In this document: positions 46,494 to 55,453 of the stretch, one piece after another
Numbering within the stretch: position 1 is the first letter of the stretch
How the letters are laid out: each line of letters opens with the position of its first letter
NCBI GenBank assembly: GCA_036946405.1
Contig: JAQIJC010000001.1
Span: forward strand, 1,185,001-1,249,000
From: Sphingomonas phyllosphaerae
Lineage (GTDB): Bacteria > Pseudomonadota > Alphaproteobacteria > Sphingomonadales > Sphingomonadaceae
Direction: 5' to 3'
Length of the DNA: 64,000 nucleotides
Program-made: the position numbers and the translations under genes
Notes under the pieces: generated by a model
What the model was told of the DNA's origin: nothing
What the model saw: the letters and a program-made list of their open reading frames with translations, nothing else
Databases searched by the model: none

Positions 46494-47665
46494 AAACTGC
46501 GACGAAGCGGTATCCATGTGCCACGGGCTGCGCAGCGCCATAGCCATTCGGCGGGGCCGTGCGTGAAGCGCGCCAGCCACCAGCGCGGCCAAAGCAGCAT
46601 CGCGGCCCAGGCTGGCGCGAGCAGGAGGTACAGCGCCGCACGGTCCCAGCGGGCGAACTGACCGCCACCCCAGCCGTAGAAGAGCGCGGTGAACGCGATG
46701 CTGCACGCCAGATAATTGCTGAGCGCGACGCGACCCGCGGCCGCGAAGCGACCGTTGCGGACCGTCAGCAGCAGGAGCGCGGCATAGCCCGCGACCGTCA
46801 CGGGACGGAGCACGGGCGCCACGACGAAGCTGGCGAGGACGACGGTATGCGCATCGAAGTCGCGCACGATCGTGTGTGCGGCGAGCATCGCGAAGATCGG
46901 AAGCGTGGTGAGCAGCGCCACCGCAGCGACCATGGCATAGCGTCGACGCGGCCATGCGCCGGTCAGGAAGCCGCTGCGCAAACCCGCCATGCCGAGCAGC
47001 ATATAGGCGAGCGTTTCGGGGCCGTTGGCGAGCAAGGCGGTGAACGGGCCGGCTTCCTCGCGCCACCGCCACGCGACGTTCGCGCGCCAGCCGGCGCGCA
47101 TGGCGGCGATTTCGCGGGTCAGATCGGCGGGGATCGAGCGGCCGAACACGCGCTCGACGACCGCGCCGAGCCCGGCGATCGCCAGCCCGTTGGCGAGCGC
47201 GAGCAGCAGGCAGGCGGCGGCGGCGATCAGCAGCAACCGCAGCGGTGCGGCGCTGAACAGCAACGCGATGCAGCCGACCAGCGCGTAGAGGCTGAGAATG
47301 TCGCCACTCCAGACGAAGTAGAGGTGCGCGCAGCCAACCACGAAGAGCGTCGCCATACGGCGCAGGTGGAGCGCCGCGCCATTGCCACCACGCGAGTCGG
47401 CGCGATCGATGACGAGCAGCATGGATGCGCCGAACAGCGCGGCGAACAGCCCGCGCATCTTGCCCTCGACGAAGATGTAGGTGAGCGCCCAGGCGGTGAT
47501 GTCGACCGGCGTCGTCCCGCCCCACGCCGCGGGGGAGAAATAGGCGGCGACCGGCAGCGCGAAGCCGGGCAGGTTGGCGATCAGGATGCCGAGCACCGCC
47601 GCGCCGCGCAGATGGTCCAGCGCGACGATGCGGTGGGCGGGGGAATCACTCACGTTGTCATCCAT
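46472..47665 (-). CDS. DUF418 domain-containing membrane protein
   Basis: 397 aa with about ten membrane helices. RIVALDHLRGAAVLGILIAN (N-terminal), then ALFGASMLLVIDRA and a C-terminal DUF418 region (AAAGRVALSNYLACSIAFTA LFYGWGG, GPAEWLWRCAARGTW). This family is usually annotated as a predicted membrane transporter or transferase with no proven substrate. It ends 54 bp before bfd on the same strand. Confidence 0.9.
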   Translation of the reverse strand: MDDNVSDSPAHRIVALDHLRGAAVLGILIANLPGFALPVAAYFSPAAWGGTTPVDITAWALTYIFVEGKMRGLFAALFGASMLLVIDRADSRGGNGAALHLRRMATLFVVGCAHLYFVWSGDILSLYALVGCIALLFSAAPLRLLLIAAAACLLLALANGLAIAGLGAVVERVFGRSIPADLTREIAAMRAGWRANVAWRWREEAGPFTALLANGPETLAYMLLGMAGLRSGFLTGAWPRRRYAMVAAVALLTTLPIFAMLAAHTIVRDFDAHTVVLASFVVAPVLRPVTVAGYAALLLLTVRNGRFAAAGRVALSNYLACSIAFTALFYGWGGGQFARWDRAALYLLLAPAWAAMLLWPRWWLARFTHGPAEWLWRCAARGTWIPLRRSFCERDAN

Positions 47666-47666
47666 C

Positions 47667-47763
47667 CGTCATCCCCGCGGAGGCGGGGATCCAGATGCGC
47701 TGCCGTTCGTGCTTCTGCCGATTCGTCAGAGGTTCTGGATTCCCGCCTGCGCGGGAATGACGA
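47667..47763. repeat. Palindromic intergenic repeat, family B copy 1
   Basis: cgtcatccccgcggaggcgg... and ...ttcccgcctgcgcgggaatgacg form inverted arms with inner arms atccaga/tctggat-type. It begins 2 bp before the DUF418 start codon and ends 9 bp from the purL stop. Confidence 0.9.
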
Positions 47764-47771
47764 GGCGGTGC

Positions 47772-49988
47772 CTATACCGCGGCCTCGCTGCTCATCAGCT
47801 TGGGGAAGAACCCCTCGTGCGCGGCGCGCAGATCGTCGAGCGGGACGCAGAAGTCGCCGCCCGCCAGCTCGAAGATGATCCGCGTCCCAATCGTGCGGCC
47901 GAGCGGCTCGGCCTCGACGCCGGCATCGAGCGCGGCCTGAAGGAAGTCGAGCAAGGCGTGATCGTGGACGGTCACGACGTACACGCCCTGATCCTCGGCG
48001 AACAGCGAGGCGGCGGTGTCGTAGGGGAGCGCGCGGTCGATCATCGCGCCGATCCCGCCGGCCAGCGCCATCTCCGCGATCGTCACCGCGATCCCGCCGT
48101 CGGACACGTCATGGACCGCGCCGAGATGCCCGGCGGCGATCTGGTCGCGGACGAAATCGCCGGTGCGGCGCTCCAGATCGAGGTCGACGCGCGGCGGCGG
48201 GCCTTCCTCGCGCCCGTGCAGCTCGCGCAGCCACAGCGACTGGCCGAGGTGGCCCGAGCGCGTGCCGACCACGACGATGATGTCGCCGGTCTGCTTGAAG
48301 GCGATCGTCGCGTTCTTCTGCCAGTCCTTGAGCAGTCCGACGCCGCCGATCGCCGGGGTCGGCAGGATCGCCGAGCCGCCGCCGGTCGCCTTCGACTCGT
48401 TATACAGGCTGACGTTGCCCGACACGATTGGGAAGTCGAGCGCGCGGCACGCCTGTGCCATGCCGTCGAGGCAGCCGACGATCTGGCCCATGATCTCCGG
48501 GCGCTGCGGATTGGCGAAGTTGAGGCAGTTGGTGATCGCGAGCGGCGTCGCGCCGACCGCGGTCAGGTTGCGCCACGCCTCGGCGACCGCCTGCTTGCCG
48601 CCCTCGACCGGATCGGCGAAGCAATAGCGCGGGGTACAGTCGGTGGTCATCGCCAGCGCCTTGTCGGTCCCGTGGACGCGCACCACCGCGCTGTCGCCGC
48701 CGGGGCGCTGCACGGTGTCGGCGCCGACCATGTGATCGTATTGCTCCCAGATCCAGCGGCGGCTGGCGATGTCGGGGGAACCCATCAGCGCCAGCAGGTC
48801 GGCGGCGGGGTCCTTGCTCTCGGGCACGTCGACCAGCGCCTTGGCCGCGGGGGTCGGGACGTGCGGTCGGTCGTAGAGCGGGGCGTCGTCGGCGAGCGGC
48901 CCGAGCGGGATGTCGCAGACCGTCTCGCCCTTGAACTTCAGGACCATGCGCCCGGTGTCGGTGACATGCCCGATCACCGCGAAGTCCAGCTCCCACTTCT
49001 CGAAGATCGCGCGCGCGAAATCCTCGCGGCCCGGCTTCAGCACCATGAGCATCCGCTCCTGCGACTCGCTCAGCATCATCTCATAGGGGGTCATGCCCTC
49101 TTCGCGCTGCGGCACGTCGTCCATGACCAGCTCGATCCCGACGCCGCCCTTCGACGCCATCTCGACCGACGAGGAAGTGAGCCCGGCCGCGCCCATGTCC
49201 TGGATCGCGACGATCGCGTCGGAGGCCATCAGTTCGAGGCACGCCTCGATGAGCAGCTTCTCGGTGAACGGGTCGCCGACCTGCACGGTCGGGCGCTTGG
49301 CGTCGGCGTCCTCACCGAAGTCCGCCGAGGCCATGGTCGCGCCGTGGATGCCATCGCGCCCGGTCTTCGAGCCCACATAGACGATCGGGTTGCCGATGCC
49401 GGAAGCGGCCGAATAGAAGATCTTGTCGGTCTCGGCGACGCCGACCGTCATCGCGTTGACGAGGATGTTGCCGTCATAGGCCGGGTGGAAATTGACCTCG
49501 CCGCCGACCGTGGGGACGCCGACGCAATTGCCATAGCCGCCGATGCCGTGGACGACACCCGAGATCAGGTGGCGCATCTTCGGATGGTCGGGGCGACCGA
49601 AGCGCAAGGCATTGAGATTCGCGACCGGGCGCGCGCCCATCGTGAACACGTCGCGCAGGATCCCGCCGACCCCGGTCGCCGCGCCCTGATAGGGTTCGAT
49701 GTACGAGGGGTGGTTGTGGCTTTCCATCTTGAAGATCGCCGCCTGCCCATCGCCGATATCGACCACGCCGGCATTCTCGCCCGGACCACAGATGACCTGC
49801 GGGCCCTCGGTCGGTAGCTTTTTCAGGTGGATGCGGCTCGACTTGTAGCTGCAATGCTCCGACCACATCACCGAGAAGATGCCGAGTTCGACCAGATTGG
49901 GTGCGCGGCCGAGCGCGCCCAGCACGCGGTCATATTCCTCGGGGGACAGGCCGTGGTCGGCGACGATCTGGGGCGTGATGACGGTCAT
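47772..49988 (-). CDS. purL: Phosphoribosylformylglycinamidine synthase subunit PurL
   Basis: 738 aa, small-type PurL that works with PurS and PurQ in purine synthesis. [80 protein letters not shown] and [16 protein letters not shown] are characteristic. ATG 49988 gives [14 protein letters not shown], the usual N-terminus; an in-frame ATG at 50000 is possible. Confidence 0.96.
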   Translation of the reverse strand: MTVITPQIVADHGLSPEEYDRVLGALGRAPNLVELGIFSVMWSEHCSYKSSRIHLKKLPTEGPQVICGPGENAGVVDIGDGQAAIFKMESHNHPSYIEPYQGAATGVGGILRDVFTMGARPVANLNALRFGRPDHPKMRHLISGVVHGIGGYGNCVGVPTVGGEVNFHPAYDGNILVNAMTVGVAETDKIFYSAASGIGNPIVYVGSKTGRDGIHGATMASADFGEDADAKRPTVQVGDPFTEKLLIEACLELMASDAIVAIQDMGAAGLTSSSVEMASKGGVGIELVMDDVPQREEGMTPYEMMLSESQERMLMVLKPGREDFARAIFEKWELDFAVIGHVTDTGRMVLKFKGETVCDIPLGPLADDAPLYDRPHVPTPAAKALVDVPESKDPAADLLALMGSPDIASRRWIWEQYDHMVGADTVQRPGGDSAVVRVHGTDKALAMTTDCTPRYCFADPVEGGKQAVAEAWRNLTAVGATPLAITNCLNFANPQRPEIMGQIVGCLDGMAQACRALDFPIVSGNVSLYNESKATGGGSAILPTPAIGGVGLLKDWQKNATIAFKQTGDIIVVVGTRSGHLGQSLWLRELHGREEGPPPRVDLDLERRTGDFVRDQIAAGHLGAVHDVSDGGIAVTIAEMALAGGIGAMIDRALPYDTAASLFAEDQGVYVVTVHDHALLDFLQAALDAGVEAEPLGRTIGTRIIFELAGGDFCVPLDDLRAAHEGFFPKLMSSEAAV

Positions 49989-50167
49989 GCCCGCGCGCAT
50001 AGCGGGACGGGGGCGCGGATGCCAGATGCGGCGTGGCGGCGGGTGTATGTTGGCGATGTTTGTGCAGAACGGGGTGTGCGCGTGGTTCATTCGCTCAGGG
50101 CGGGGTGTCGGCGAGGCTCGAGAATAGCAGAAGTTGGAAGGTGTAGGACAGCGGCGGTTCCGTACGC

Positions 50168-50299
50168 CGTCGCCCCTGCGAAAGCAGGGGCCTATGGCTG
50201 TGTCGTGGTGGTGGACGGGCTGACACATTCGCGTCGGGCGTGTGTCATGCCGATTTGACGGACGATGCAGACATGGGCCCCTGCCTGCGCAGGGGCGAC
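50168..50299. repeat. Palindromic repeat with arms gtcgcccctgcg / cgcaggggcgac
   Basis: cgtcgcccctgcgaaagcag (start) and gcccctgcctgcgcaggggc gac (end) are inverted arms about 85 bp apart; inner gggcctat/atgggccc also pair. A distinct family from A and B in arm sequence but the same design. Confidence 0.8.
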
Positions 50300-50330
50300 C
50301 GGGGAGGGTGAAGGGCCAAGTCCCCTTCTC

Positions 50331-50424
50331 GTCATCCCCGCGGAGGCGGGGATCCAGACGCGCAGGTTCTCGCAAGGGTCGCGACGTCACAGGTTCTGGA
50401 TTCCCGCCTTCTCGGGAATGACGA
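50331..50424. repeat. Palindromic intergenic repeat, family B copy 2
   Basis: cgtcatccccgcggaggcgg at the left and ttcccgccttctcgggaatg acg at the right. It ends 2 bp before the stop codon of the phospholipase D gene (minus strand). Confidence 0.9.
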
Positions 50425-50426
50425 TA

Positions 50427-51854
50427 TTAGCGCTTTCGCCGCCGCAAGCGCCGGAGCAGGCCGCGTTTCTCGAAGCTTTCGAACATCTCGCCCGGTCCTT
50501 CGGGGTCGAGCACCTCGTTGTCCGCAAGCCATTTCTCGACGCCGTTCAGGTCGTCGATCTCGTAGGGCACCAACGTCCGCCCGGAGCCGCGCAGCGCCTC
50601 GATCGTCGCGATCAGCCCGTCGCGCTCGATCCTTGCGGAAACCTCGTCGATGTTGGCGCCGAGGTGTTCGGCGAGCAGGTCGGCGCGGATCGCGGCGATC
50701 GTCTCCGGTTCTTCGGTGATCGTCACGTCGCATTCGGTGTCGAGCCGCAGCGAGCGGTTGTTGAAGTTCGACGAGCCGATGCGGATCGCCACTTCGTCGA
50801 TCACCGTCACCTTGGCGTGGCAATAGATCGCCTCGCCGCCCTCGGTGACCGGATGGTAGATCCGGAAGCGGCCGTGACGGTCGCGCTTGCGCAGCTCGGC
50901 AACCAGCCGCGCGCGCGCGGTGTCCATCGCGATCGGCTCCAGCCAACCCTGCGCGGTAACGGGATTGATGATGACGATCTCGGGCGGGTCGTCCTCGGCC
51001 AGCCGTTTCGCGATCGCCTCGGCGATCCGGCGCGAGGCGAAATACTGGCTTTCGGCGTAGATGCGCTTCTTCGCGCCCGCGATCAGCGCGAGATAGAGGC
51101 GCTCGATCTCGAGCACTTCCTCCTGCCCGTCATGCTCGGGCTGGCTGCGCGAGATCGCGACGTCGACGTCGGTGAATTGCGCCGGCAGGCTCTCGGGCCA
51201 GCAATCGCTGCCGGAGGCGGGCGACGGCGGCGTGATCGGCGCGCCGCCTGCGATCTCCCAGCGGGTGCGGCACAGGTCGCCGAGTGCCTTCGCCACCGGC
51301 CCCTGAAGCGCGGTGGTGACGTCGTGCCACGGCTTGTAGCGGAAGCCGTTGGGGGAGCGGCGGTGCGGGTCGTCGTCGCGGTGCGCGCGCGTGTCCCAGC
51401 GCTCGTCGGTCATGTCGATCCCGCCGCAAAAGGCGAGGCAGTCGTCGATGACGACGATCTTCTGGTGCTGCGACGCGGCAACCGGATGGTGGCCGTCGAG
51501 CTTCAGGTGGATGCGCGGCTGACGCCATCGCCAGTTGAGCAAGGTCCACAGCGTCTTGCCGCGCCCGAGCGTCTTCATCGCGCCGGTGTCCCAGCGCAGG
51601 ATATGGACCTGCAACCCGGGGGTGCGCTTCACGAGCCAGGTGATGAACGCGCCGACATCGGCGGGCGCCTCGGGATGGTCGTCGTCCCACGCCAGCCGGA
51701 TGCGCGCGTCGAAGTCCCAGCCGACCAGCAGGATCTGCTGCTTCGCCTTGAGCATCGCCTGTCGAGCAGCGCGAAAGTAATTGTCGGCATCGACGACGGC
51801 GGCGGCGCGGGTCGCGCGGGCGACGCGCCAGCGGGTATCGGTGGGCAGCTTCAC
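50427..51854 (-). CDS. Phospholipase D family protein
   Basis: 475 aa with two HKD motifs: HQKIVVIDDCLAFCGGIDMT and HAKVTVIDEVAIRIGSSNFN, each followed by the family's Gly/Asn-rich stretch. No signal peptide is obvious. Similar alphaproteobacterial proteins are called phospholipase or cardiolipin synthase-like; YESQYFASRRIAEAIAKRL is typical of the former. GTG start overlaps the ArsC-like gene stop (GTGA). Last gene of a three-gene minus-strand operon. Confidence 0.93.
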   Translation of the reverse strand: MKLPTDTRWRVARATRAAAVVDADNYFRAARQAMLKAKQQILLVGWDFDARIRLAWDDDHPEAPADVGAFITWLVKRTPGLQVHILRWDTGAMKTLGRGKTLWTLLNWRWRQPRIHLKLDGHHPVAASQHQKIVVIDDCLAFCGGIDMTDERWDTRAHRDDDPHRRSPNGFRYKPWHDVTTALQGPVAKALGDLCRTRWEIAGGAPITPPSPASGSDCWPESLPAQFTDVDVAISRSQPEHDGQEEVLEIERLYLALIAGAKKRIYAESQYFASRRIAEAIAKRLAEDDPPEIVIINPVTAQGWLEPIAMDTARARLVAELRKRDRHGRFRIYHPVTEGGEAIYCHAKVTVIDEVAIRIGSSNFNNRSLRLDTECDVTITEEPETIAAIRADLLAEHLGANIDEVSARIERDGLIATIEALRGSGRTLVPYEIDDLNGVEKWLADNEVLDPEGPGEMFESFEKRGLLRRLRRRKR

Positions 51855-52171
51855 AGCAGGTCGCGCACGCGCTCGGGCGGGCGGGCGATCAGCGCGCCCT
51901 TTGCGGTCTCCACGAACGGCCGCTCGATCGTGGCGGGGTCGCGCGCCATCAGGTCGAGTGCGGCGTTATCGTCGGCGACCGTGGGCGCATCGGGACGCAG
52001 CGCGGCGCGTGGTGCGATCCCGGCGCGAGCGCACAACCGCGCCAGTTCGTCGCGCGACGGCGAGGTCTTGAGATACTCGACGACCGTCACCTCGGCACCG
52101 GCCTCGGTCAGGAGCGCCAGCGCCGCGCGCGATTTCGAGCAGCGCGGATTGTGGAGGATCGTCGCGTTCAT
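51851..52171 (-). CDS. ArsC-family (glutaredoxin-dependent) reductase-like protein
   Basis: 106 aa. LHNPRCSKSRAALALLTEAG carries the catalytic cysteine and the C-S-K-S/R pattern of ArsC; RPFVETAKGALIARPPERVR is the matching C-terminal block. True arsenate reduction is uncertain, as this family includes Spx/YffB-like proteins and no other ars gene is nearby. TGATG junction with the upstream phosphodiesterase gene and GTGA with the downstream one. Confidence 0.9.
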   Translation of the reverse strand: MNATILHNPRCSKSRAALALLTEAGAEVTVVEYLKTSPSRDELARLCARAGIAPRAALRPDAPTVADDNAALDLMARDPATIERPFVETAKGALIARPPERVRDLL

Positions 52172-53532
52172 CAATCCCCGTGTGGCAGGGTGCGGCGCTG
52201 CGGTCCAGCGATCAGCACGCTGCGGAACGGCCGGTCGCTGCCGTCGAGCCCGTGACCCGCAGGCAGCCCGAGCAGATCGCGCAACAATGGGGCGACGTCG
52301 ACATTGTCGAAGGTCGGCAGCCGCTTGCCGGCGCGGAACGCCGGGCCGTTGGCGATGAACAGCGCGCGCATGTCGGCGGCGTCATTGTCATAGCCGTGCG
52401 CGCCGAGCGAAACAGGCTTCGTCGGCGCGCTCTTCAGGATCGTCCACGCGCCGGCGGAGCCATCCTCGGCGAGACAGAAATAGGGCGGAATGCGCGGATT
52501 GCTGCCATAGCGGAAGCGCGCCGGAATCGTGCCCTTGCGCCAGCATTGCAGGTGCGCGTGCGGGCGCAGCAGCGCGGCGGCGACCGCGGCGTCTCGGCCC
52601 GGCAAAGGTTCGAGGGTCGCGAAGGAGCCGGTTTCGATCACGCGCGCGTCGCTGGCGGCGACGATCGTGTCGAGCGCGACGACGCGGCTGGTGTCGGCCG
52701 GGGCCATGCCGTGATCCGACACGATCACGAGATTGGCGGGCTGGCCGAGCGCGTCGAGATCGCCGATCAGCTTCCCGATTGCATCATCGACCCCCGCGAC
52801 CGCCTGCAACGCGCGCGGGTCGGCGGGGCCGTAAAGATGCCCGGCGGTATCGACCGCGTCGAAATAGAGCGTCACGAAGCGCGGGCGCGTCGCGGCGGGG
52901 CGACGCAGCCAGTCGACGACCCCGTCGACGCGCTGGCGGTTGTCGATCGCCATGCTGAACGCCTGCCAGTCGTGTGGGCGCGTGCCGCCGGTCGTGTCGT
53001 TCGGCCACTCCTTCGCGCGGGTGCCGCCCCATGCGACGGCGGAGCCGGGCCACAGCATCGTCGCGGTGCGGATGCCGGCGCGCTCGGCTGTCACCCAGAT
53101 CGGCTCGCCGCCGTTCCACCAGAACGGGTCCTCGCTCGCCATGGTGAAGGTTTCGCCGGGACGTGCCGGATCCTCGACGTTGTTGGCGGTGACGCCGTGA
53201 TGATCGGGAACGAGCCCGGTGACGAGCGTCCAGTGATTCGGCGCGGTCTTCGACGGGAAGGACGGGCGCATCGCGGCGCTGACGCCGGTGGCGGCGAGAT
53301 GCGACAGGTTGGGCGTGACGCCGCGGGTCAGATAGTCGGGGCGGAACCCGTCGATCGAGATCAGGATCGTGACCGGCGCGCGTTGTTCGCTGGCGGCGGT
53401 GACGGCCGGGGCGGCGGTCTGGCTCGCCGGCGGGACAGGGCGGGTGACCGGCGGCAGCGCGGGCGGATCGTAGCGATAGGCGCACGCGGACACGGCGGCC
53501 AGCGCGGCGAGCAGGGGGACGCGGGACAACAT
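52171..53532 (-). CDS. Nucleotide pyrophosphatase/phosphodiesterase (NPP) family lipoprotein
   Basis: 453 aa. LLAALAAVSAC is a lipobox signal, so it is probably membrane-anchored on the periplasmic side. ILISIDGFRPDYLTRGVTPN gives the first metal ligand; PSFPSKTAPNHWTLVTGLVP contains the nucleophile threonine; FVTLYFDAVDTAGHLYGP, VIVSDHGMAP and LGAHGYDN give the remaining Asp/His ligands. The active site looks complete. Substrates of this family are nucleotides or phospholipid head groups. Leads the operon with ArsC-like and PLD genes. Confidence 0.92.
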   Translation of the reverse strand: MLSRVPLLAALAAVSACAYRYDPPALPPVTRPVPPASQTAAPAVTAASEQRAPVTILISIDGFRPDYLTRGVTPNLSHLAATGVSAAMRPSFPSKTAPNHWTLVTGLVPDHHGVTANNVEDPARPGETFTMASEDPFWWNGGEPIWVTAERAGIRTATMLWPGSAVAWGGTRAKEWPNDTTGGTRPHDWQAFSMAIDNRQRVDGVVDWLRRPAATRPRFVTLYFDAVDTAGHLYGPADPRALQAVAGVDDAIGKLIGDLDALGQPANLVIVSDHGMAPADTSRVVALDTIVAASDARVIETGSFATLEPLPGRDAAVAAALLRPHAHLQCWRKGTIPARFRYGSNPRIPPYFCLAEDGSAGAWTILKSAPTKPVSLGAHGYDNDAADMRALFIANGPAFRAGKRLPTFDNVDVAPLLRDLLGLPAGHGLDGSDRPFRSVLIAGPQRRTLPHGD

Positions 53533-53619
53533 ATCAGGCTCTTACGCGCGCGATCTTGCAGAACAAAGACCTGTCGCATCGCGGCGGAACGCGCGCGCCG
53601 GTTCGCGGTTTCTGACCCT

Positions 53620-53871
53620 ATGCTCCGCGTGCTGTTGCCCCTGTTGTGCCTCTCGGTCGCGGCCTGCGGCAAAAGCGACGAGGAAAAGGCGCCACCGCCC
53701 GCGCCGGTCCCGACCGCCACTGCGCCTGCGCCGCGCACCCCGGTGATGCAGATCACCCCCGCGTCGGGTGCGACGCCGGCGTGGCTCAAGCCGCGACCGC
53801 ACGAGGGTGCGGCGCTGCGGGCGCCTTACGGCGGCACGCTCGACCGGCCGGTGGTGGAGGGCGGTCGCTGA
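53620..53871 (+). CDS. Small putative lipoprotein
   Basis: 83 aa. MLRVLLPLLCLSVAAC is a lipoprotein signal with the cysteine at 16; the mature part is Pro/Ala/Thr-rich (APPPAPVPTATAPAPRTPVM) and ends DRPVVEGGR. No known function. Divergent from the NPP gene and followed by family C and A repeats. Confidence 0.7.
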   Translation: MLRVLLPLLCLSVAACGKSDEEKAPPPAPVPTATAPAPRTPVMQITPASGATPAWLKPRPHEGAALRAPYGGTLDRPVVEGGR

Positions 53872-53896
53872 GGCTGAAAAGTTCGGTAACTACGCA

Positions 53897-54001
53897 CCGT
53901 TCGCCCTGAGCTTGTCGAAGCCTGTCCTGAGCGCCTGCCTTGGCAGGCAGTCGAAGGGGGCGTGTTCCGGGCACGTGCTTCGACAAGCTCAGCACGAACG
54001 G
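53897..54001. repeat. Palindromic intergenic repeat, family C copy 1
   Basis: ccgttcgccctgagcttgtcg at the left and cgacaagctcagcacgaacgg at the right are inverted arms, with an inner palindrome gcctgccttggcaggc. About 90% like the copy at 55337-55442. Confidence 0.92.
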
Positions 54002-54061
54002 TGTCAGGTCCGATCAACATTCAGCTATAGGGCGCAATTCGTCGCCGAAACGCCCTTTCTT

Positions 54062-54144
54062 CGTCATCCCGGACTTGATCCGGGATCCCGCTTCTACTTT
54101 CCGGTCGGAAGAAAGCGGGGTCCCGGATCAAGTCCGGGATGACG
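54062..54144. repeat. Palindromic intergenic repeat, family A copy 3
   Basis: cgtcatcccggacttgatcc and ggatcaagtccgggatgacg are exact inverted arms. It ends 10 bp before the ychF stop codon (minus strand), the position of a transcript end. Confidence 0.93.
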
Positions 54145-54154
54145 CCAAGAAGAT

Positions 54155-55255
54155 TTACACGTTGAAGCGGAACAGCAGCACGTCGCCGTCGTGGACGACG
54201 TACTCCTTGCCTTCCTGCCGCAGCTTGCCCGCCTCGCGCGCGCCGGCCTCGCCGTTGAACGCGACGTAATCGTCGAACGCGATCGTCTCGGCGCGGATGA
54301 AGCCGCGTTCGAAATCGGAGTGGATCGCGCCCGCCGCCTGCGGGGCCTTCGACCCGGCCTCGACGGTCCAGGCGCGCGCTTCCTTGGGGCCGACGGTGAA
54401 GAAGGTCAGCAGGTGGAGCAATTCGTAGCCGGCGCGGATCACGCGCGCGAGCCCGGTTTCCTCCAGCCCCAGCTCGGCGAGGAACTCGCCGCGATCCTCG
54501 TGCGGCATCGTCGCGATCTCGGCCTCGATCGCGGCGGAGACGACGACCGCCTGCGCACCCTCGGCGGCGGCCTTGTCGAACACCTTCTGCGACAAGGCAT
54601 TGCCTTTCGCGGCATCCTCCTCGTTGACGTTGCAGACGTAGAGGACCGGCTTGGCGGTGAGCAGCTGCGCCTGATCGAGCACGCGCTGCTCGTCCGGGTC
54701 GTTGGTTTCGGTCAGCCGCGCGGGCTTGCCGTCGCGGAGCAGGTCGAGCGCGCGGCCCAGCACCAATGCGCCGAGCTTGGCTTCCTTGTCGCCCTGCTGG
54801 CCCTTCTTGGCGAGGTTGGGGACGCGCTTCTCTAGGCTTTCGAGATCGGAGAGCATCAGCTCGGTCTCGACCGTCTCGGCATCGGCGATCGGGTCGACGC
54901 GGTTGTCGACATGCTGGATGTCGTCATTCTCGAAGCAGCGCAGCACGTGGACGATCGCGTCGACCTCGCGGATGTTGCCGAGGAACTGGTTGCCGAGCCC
55001 TTCGCCCTTGCTCGCGCCGCGCACCAGCCCGGCGATGTCGACGAAGCCGAGCTGCGTCTCGATGATCTTGGCCGAGCCCGAAATCGCCGCCAGCTTCGCC
55101 AGCCGCGGGTCGGGGACGCCGACGTTGCCGACGTTCGGCTCGATCGTGCAGAACGGATAGTTCGCCGCCTGCGCCGCGGCCGTCTCGGTCAGCGCGTTGA
55201 AGAGGGTGGACTTGCCGACGTTGGGCAGGCCCACGATGCCGCAGCGGAAACCCAT
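54155..55255 (-). CDS. ychF: Redox-regulated ATPase YchF
   Basis: 366 aa. Obg-family P-loop protein that prefers ATP: GLPNVGKSTLFNALT, GFVDIAGLVRGASKGEGLGN, and the G4 motif changed to NVNE (VLYVCNVNEED), the reason for ATP preference in this family. Ends with a TGS-type domain (FIRAETIAFDDYVAFNGEAG). Ribosome-associated stress role. Confidence 0.97.
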   Translation of the reverse strand: MGFRCGIVGLPNVGKSTLFNALTETAAAQAANYPFCTIEPNVGNVGVPDPRLAKLAAISGSAKIIETQLGFVDIAGLVRGASKGEGLGNQFLGNIREVDAIVHVLRCFENDDIQHVDNRVDPIADAETVETELMLSDLESLEKRVPNLAKKGQQGDKEAKLGALVLGRALDLLRDGKPARLTETNDPDEQRVLDQAQLLTAKPVLYVCNVNEEDAAKGNALSQKVFDKAAAEGAQAVVVSAAIEAEIATMPHEDRGEFLAELGLEETGLARVIRAGYELLHLLTFFTVGPKEARAWTVEAGSKAPQAAGAIHSDFERGFIRAETIAFDDYVAFNGEAGAREAGKLRQEGKEYVVHDGDVLLFRFNV

Positions 55256-55336
55256 GGGGAAAACCTGTGTGATGAGGAAAGCGCGCCAGATAGGCCAGCG
55301 CGCGGGCCGTGGCTAGGGGGAGCGCGGCTTACACAA

Positions 55337-55442
55337 CCGTTCGTCCTGAGCTTGTCGAAGCCTGTCCTGAGCGCCTGCCTTGGCAGGCAGCCGAAGGGGG
55401 CGAGTTCCGGGGCCCGTGCTTCGACAGGCTCAGCACGAACGG
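55337..55442. repeat. Palindromic intergenic repeat, family C copy 2
   Basis: ccgttcgtcctgagcttgtcg and cgacaggctcagcacgaacgg with the central gcctgccttggcaggc. It ends 12 bp before the mntH stop codon (minus strand). Confidence 0.92.
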
Positions 55443-55453
55443 GGGAAGGCGAC

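Larger units (their letters stand above)
49989..50426. other. 438-bp intergenic region with two palindromic repeats
   Basis: No coding frame is convincing. The region between purL and the phospholipase gene carries a large inverted-repeat element (50168-50299) and a family B copy (50331-50424). The first 160 bp must contain the purL promoter, but I see no clear hexamers. Confidence 0.6.

Noticed and set aside
47574..49817. 747-codon open frame on the plus strand opposite purL
   Set aside because: PurL on the minus strand explains the region; the plus-strand product is Arg/Asp/His-rich without any family features.
51851..52171. Arsenic resistance locus
   Set aside because: Only an ArsC-like reductase is present; no arsR, arsB or acr3 gene lies nearby.
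53620..53871. Toxin-antitoxin or bacteriocin peptide
   Set aside because: The peptide has a plain lipoprotein signal and a proline-rich body, with no immunity partner or export gene.
52180..53871. 563-codon plus-strand frame opposite the NPP gene
   Set aside because: Only its last 84 codons, after ATG 53620, look like a real protein; the rest is the shadow of the NPP gene.
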